NCBI GenBank assembly: GCA_013180625.2
Contig: SNVD02013667.1
Location: 744,001 to 808,000 of the forward strand
Direction of reading: 5' to 3'
Length of the DNA: 64,000 nucleotides
Source: Boswellia sacra
Taxonomy: Eukaryota > Streptophyta > Magnoliopsida > Sapindales > Burseraceae
The position numbers were made by a program, and so were the translations under genes. Of this stretch, positions 59,975 to 64,000 are shown piece after piece. A model generated the notes under the pieces. The model was not told where the DNA came from. It did no database searches and saw only the letters and a program-made list of their open reading frames with translations. Position 1 is the stretch's first letter. The number at the start of each line of letters is the position of its first letter.

Positions 59975-60912
59975 ATGGATCCCACTCTCAGCCCCACCAA
60001 CCGTCCGAACCCGCGGCTCCCTTTGACGCTTTCGCATTTAAGAACCACAACAGCAGCGAAGGGCGCCCACATGACCAACCCCCCAAAGCTCCCTTCCATC
60101 GCCACCCCCAAGACGACGGCGACGGCACACGGCTGCGGTGCAGGGCAAATGACGAAATCCAAGATCCCAGCTCCGCCGCCCCCGCCGCGGCCACTTTACA
60201 GGCAGAGGTCCTCTGCCCTCGACGAGTACCGGGACGAGGCGTGGCAGCGGCGGAAGGGAAATTACCAAACGGCCCGCCGCCGCCACCAGCGCAGCAGGAG
60301 CATGAGCGTTACGAATGACGACTTGGAGGAGCTGAGAGGGTCGATTGATTTGGGTTTCGGGTTCGAACCCGACTCGCCCGATTTGGATCCGAGATTGTCG
60401 GATGCTTTGCCCGCTCTCGGGCTTTTCTGTGCTGTTAATAGGCAGTACAGTGATAGGCTGTCGAGATGCTCGTCGTCGTCTTCTATTTACTCGGAAGGCG
60501 ATGTGAGTACCTGTAATGCCATTTTTGACCCTGGTATGTTAACAATTTTACTTTGCGAAAATATTTAATATGGAGTAAACCTATAACATATTTACGTCAA
60601 TTCTCTTTGTAATCAAAGTTGACAAAAATGAATTAGAAGAGGATTAAAAAAAAAGTAATTATAGTTTTAAGTTTGTCAACTCATGCTGCAAAAAAAGTCG
60701 ATTTTAAATAAGTTATAGGCATAATATTATTATTTTTTGATAATTTATCGAGTTGATAATGTTATGGATTTATAATTTATTTATTTTTTATTAAATGTTG
60801 GTTAATTTGATGCTAAATAGGTGACGATCCGGAGACGGTGAAGACTAGATTGAAGCAATGGGCGCAGGTGGTGGCTTGTTCTGTAAGGCAATTTTCAGGG
60901 GAATCAAATTAA
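59975..60912 (+). CDS. DUF1685 family protein
   Basis: Two exons: 59975-60533 (559 nt, ends with one base of a Gly codon) and 60821-60912. They join in frame to 216 residues. The donor is CCTG|GTATGT and the acceptor aaatag|GTGACG. The N-terminal third is low-complexity, Pro/Arg/Thr-rich. The conserved core NDDLEELRGSIDLGFGFE to SDALPALGLFCAVNRQYSD, then FDPGDDPETVKTRLKQWAQ, matches the plant DUF1685 family, whose function is unknown. Ser-rich and Arg-rich stretches (RRRHQRSRSMS) could be phosphorylation sites; this is inferred. GC content of exon 1 is far above the surroundings. The single intron carries a MITE (60570-60745). Confidence 0.88.
60570..60745. repeat. MITE, family 1, copy F, in the DUF1685 intron
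   Basis: Left end acctataacatatttacgt, right end aaataagttataggcataat, with an inner pair tcaaagttgacaaaa / agtttgtcaactcat. Terminal AACCTATAAC and GTTATAGGC are complementary over about 8 bases. Confidence 0.6.
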
Positions 60913-61983
60913 TTTGTTTTATTGTTTTGATAAAATTTTTGTCATGTAAAAAAAATGCATGATTATATAAATTTTATGTATTTTTATTAGCATTTTCTAT
61001 CCTTTAAAAGGTAAAAAAAATTAAAAAATGAGTGTTACGATTGATCGAGATTTGATTACATGTTAATTGAATGAATATAGTAATATGTTTCCTTTAATTT
61101 TTGATATAAATTTGCATCATTACAGGTTTTCCCATTTAGAAGGTGGGCAGATGCCACTTTTGAATGTCTATGAAGATGTGATAGAATTAAAATTTAAATT
61201 GCAATAAGTTGATTTTGATTGTAGCAAGATGTGTTAAAAGTTGTACCAGCCCGATGTTAAAAATCATGTTAAGATTACTTCTATAAAACCAATTGTTAAA
61301 AGAAAAATGAGACAACTCCAAAACTGAGTTATGATTCTAAAAAATGCATCTTAAAATGGTAATACAACTTACAAGTAGTGTTTCCTCGTTTCTTCTGCAG
61401 AAACTAAATTTTAGTTTTCATATCTTTTATAAATATGTTTTATAAATGTTTACATAAGAAAAGTTGATTATTTATAATTATAAACTCGGAAAGTTTTACT
61501 GACGTTTAAGATCTGGGCTAATTAATTCTAAATTAATTTAATAATGAAGTTAATTTTAGCATGTTGAGTTAGTTTTTCTGCAAAATATAAGGATCAAAAT
61601 ATAGTTCCAGAAACCACTAAATCAAGTTGCAAATATACAAGCCCTCCAACTTTAAAAATAAGACAATTCTCTGAAATTAAAAAAAAAAATGGATTTTTCC
61701 TTATTACCCCACTTCTTCAAGTACGGGCCGGCCCATTGTGATTATTATATCAGAATCTTATATCTATATAAATTAATATTCCATTTTTTCAACTAATTTC
61801 ATTCATAGAAAAACAAAAAAAAATCTTATGAATGTATTTAAATAATATCATAAATATCTGTGTATGGATGTTGCTATTGGTTGATAAGGAGGTATGTTGA
61901 ATAATAAATGTCCAATTATTTATTTCTATACAATTTTGAATGTTTGAGGGTCCCTATAATTAAATAAATCAAGATTCTTTTCG

Positions 61984-62118
61984 GGCTTGTTTGTTTATGT
62001 ATTTAAAAAATTACTTTCAGAAACTTCATATTTACTAAAATTTAAAAAATAAAATTAATAATATATTCTTAATAAATTTTAAAAATAAAACCTAAAATAT
62101 ACAAACAAATACTGCAAT
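61984..62118. repeat. MITE-like element with TTGTTTGTTT ends
   Basis: Left end gcttgtttgtttatgtattt, right end aaaatatacaaacaaatact. Related in type to 46683-46862. Confidence 0.4.
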
Positions 62119-63176
62119 TTTAGAGACATACAAAAGCGAATGCCTATGAGGTCACTTCCGTAGCTAGACAACTGGCGCAAAAACCGTCTTTGCATTGAAA
62201 GTTTTGGTGTGGTACCCTAAGTACTTATTTGGTTTTCTGAGAATGAGGTGGCCCATCAGTCTATATGGCCCAATTCGCTTGAGAGTGAAAAAAATTGAAA
62301 AAAAAAGAGAAAATTTTATTTGAAGGATTGGATATCTTCTCAAAGAAAATGTCAATAGCATAATATGCTTGACATGTGAACAGTTTTGCACATGAGTAAT
62401 GTCAATTTGGAATGGTTTAACGTGTCAAAGTATCAGCATATGATAATAAGACATTAGCACATGGACTGCCAAAAATAAAGGAAATACATTTTTGGTACAT
62501 TGAAGTTTTTTTTCTAACACAATATCAAGTTGCAAAAATAAAAGTCGGTTACTTTCTGGCTATTTGCGTGGGTAAGAAGCCCCTCTTTTTCTAACCCCAT
62601 AATAAATTAAATGAATACAAATCGAAATAAAATAAATACAATTCCTCTATTCATTTAATTCAACTTGAAAGTTCAGAGACAATTCCTTTATTGATTTGAC
62701 TTTTGAAAGATACGATATGTTCGATTATAATTGTCTTTTAGATATCGTTAAAAATCTTTTTCATAGTCTTAATTTTGTATATAATATTAGCATATAAATA
62801 ATAAATAATTATAATAAATTTAATTATTATAATTTTTTATATTTTAATAATTTTAGATTTATAATTTACATATATTTTAAATTTTACAACTTGATATAAT
62901 AGTTTATATATCAAAATTCTCTCGAACGGATAGCTTATCTGTTTTTTTAGTAAATTTTTGTTATGTAAACTATTACATCAAGTTATTTTTCCTAAACTAT
63001 TATATTAGTTTATTTTTCTCTTCTATTGAATTTTTGTTATGTAAATTATCACATCAAATTATAGAGTTTGGATGTATATTAATTGTATATTTAATATTAC
63101 TGTTTAAATATAACTATTTATAAAATATAATAAAAATATACAGTTGTCAATCTTTTCACTCTAATATTTTTTTTTA

Positions 63177-63345
63177 GGAATGCTATACCTGTAATTTATT
63201 TATAATAAATTTTTACTTTAAATTTGAGTTGATAAAAATTTATTAGACAATAAAAAATAAATAATAATTATTATATTTTTAAGATAATTTTATTAATTTA
63301 AATTATAAGTAGAGTTAATTATAAATTGATTATAAATATATTTTT
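63177..63345. repeat. MITE, family 1, copy G
   Basis: Left end ggaatgctatacctgtaat with inner aaatttgagttgataaaaat; right end tagagttaattataaattga. Confidence 0.45.
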
Positions 63346-64000
63346 ATTCAAACTTGGACAAGAATCAAAGATGAAATTTCTCGATGAAGGAATCCAATCC
63401 ATCACTTTAGATTAATATTTTTATAAACGTAATATCCAACCAATCATTCCAAAACTCACATCATATCCATTAATATCTTAATATCAACCAATAATCTTAT
63501 TCTGCTATAGAGGATATCTTTGTTTAGTTGTACACCTGCCTACCCCACGATCCCATCCCAATCACATGAGCAATAATCAGGTGAGGCTACACATATGTAC
63601 GGGTATTTACTCTAACAAGATATTTCTTTAAAAATATTTTTAACATTAAAAGTTCTTAAAATTACATTTACACTATCAAGGATAACATTATACAATTGAC
63701 AAGTGCAAGCTTGGGAACAATCTTTGACGAGTACTGTTACACGTACAACTTAACTATATAATCATCGTTATATATACAGAACATGAAAAAGAATATAATA
63801 AAATAAGTACTCAATTTAAAATGTACGGTATAAGACAATAGTAATGTAACGAAAAAGAATGTTTGGAATTCACAACATAGCATATATTATACATAAGATG
63901 TTGAGTTGAGTTTAACTATACAATGAATGTGACCTCAACGACTCATTCACTTATGTTCTCAAATTCTCTCTAATAAGTATTTCTTCATTTACAATTCAAT

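Larger units (their letters stand above)
60913..64000. other. AT-rich intergenic DNA to the window end
   Basis: No gene is recognised. Contains MITE-like pieces at 61984-62118 and 63177-63345. Open frames such as 62164-62391 on the minus strand have no domain features. Confidence 0.6.

Overview
The window is nuclear DNA of a flowering plant, most likely a woody eudicot. The evidence is AT-rich intergenic DNA, GT-AG introns, plant-only gene families (chloroplast thioredoxin m, ABA-type bZIP, DUF1685), and plant transposons (chromovirus, TRIM, hAT and other MITEs). The species cannot be fixed from sequence alone.

Bases 1-26000 are a tandemly duplicated, transposon-swollen cluster. It holds one intact intronless subtilase (2899-5190) and two nearly identical intronless MAPKKK-type kinases (7205-8311 and 23859-24965). 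A small relic of an older unit lies at 331-1165: a kinase scrap fused to a subtilase upstream region and first exon. Unit A (about 5240-8689) and unit B (about 8690-25995) are direct repeats; both begin with subtilase 3' UTR-like sequence and end beyond a kinase. Unit B is inflated by nested transposons. An outer minus-strand LTR element (10094-22727, perfect CCATA target duplication) has a 2 kb-LTR Ty3/gypsy chromovirus (12624-21454, plus strand, decayed gag-pol) inside it. A hAT-type MITE (21928-22686, perfect 8 bp target duplication) sits in its right LTR. Unit A still carries the empty insertion site near 6030.

Bases 26000-61000 are ordinary, gene-bearing DNA. In order: a NYN-LOTUS RNA-binding/nuclease-like gene (minus, with two leader introns); a two-exon chloroplast thioredoxin m3-like gene (minus); two tRNA-Arg(UCU) genes (minus) flanking a degenerate TRIM element; the ten-exon beta subunit of 3-methylcrotonyl-CoA carboxylase (minus); a divergently transcribed eight-exon plastid DJ-1 protein; and a four-exon AREB/ABF-type bZIP factor (minus, convergent with DJ-1). 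After a long AT-rich stretch with MITEs come an unrecognised coding scrap, a broken PPR gene and a two-exon DUF1685 gene. Bases 60913-64000 hold nothing I can call except MITE-like repeats. Exon joins were checked for frame by hand and add up exactly for every spliced gene given.

The genes are not one pathway. They share plastid or mitochondrial metabolism (thioredoxin, DJ-1, MCC) and stress or ABA signalling (MAPKKK, AREB/ABF). I found no clearly undescribed system. The most informative structure is the datable order of events in the kinase cluster: segmental duplication, then LTR element insertion, then chromovirus and MITE insertions, with the paralogous empty site preserved.
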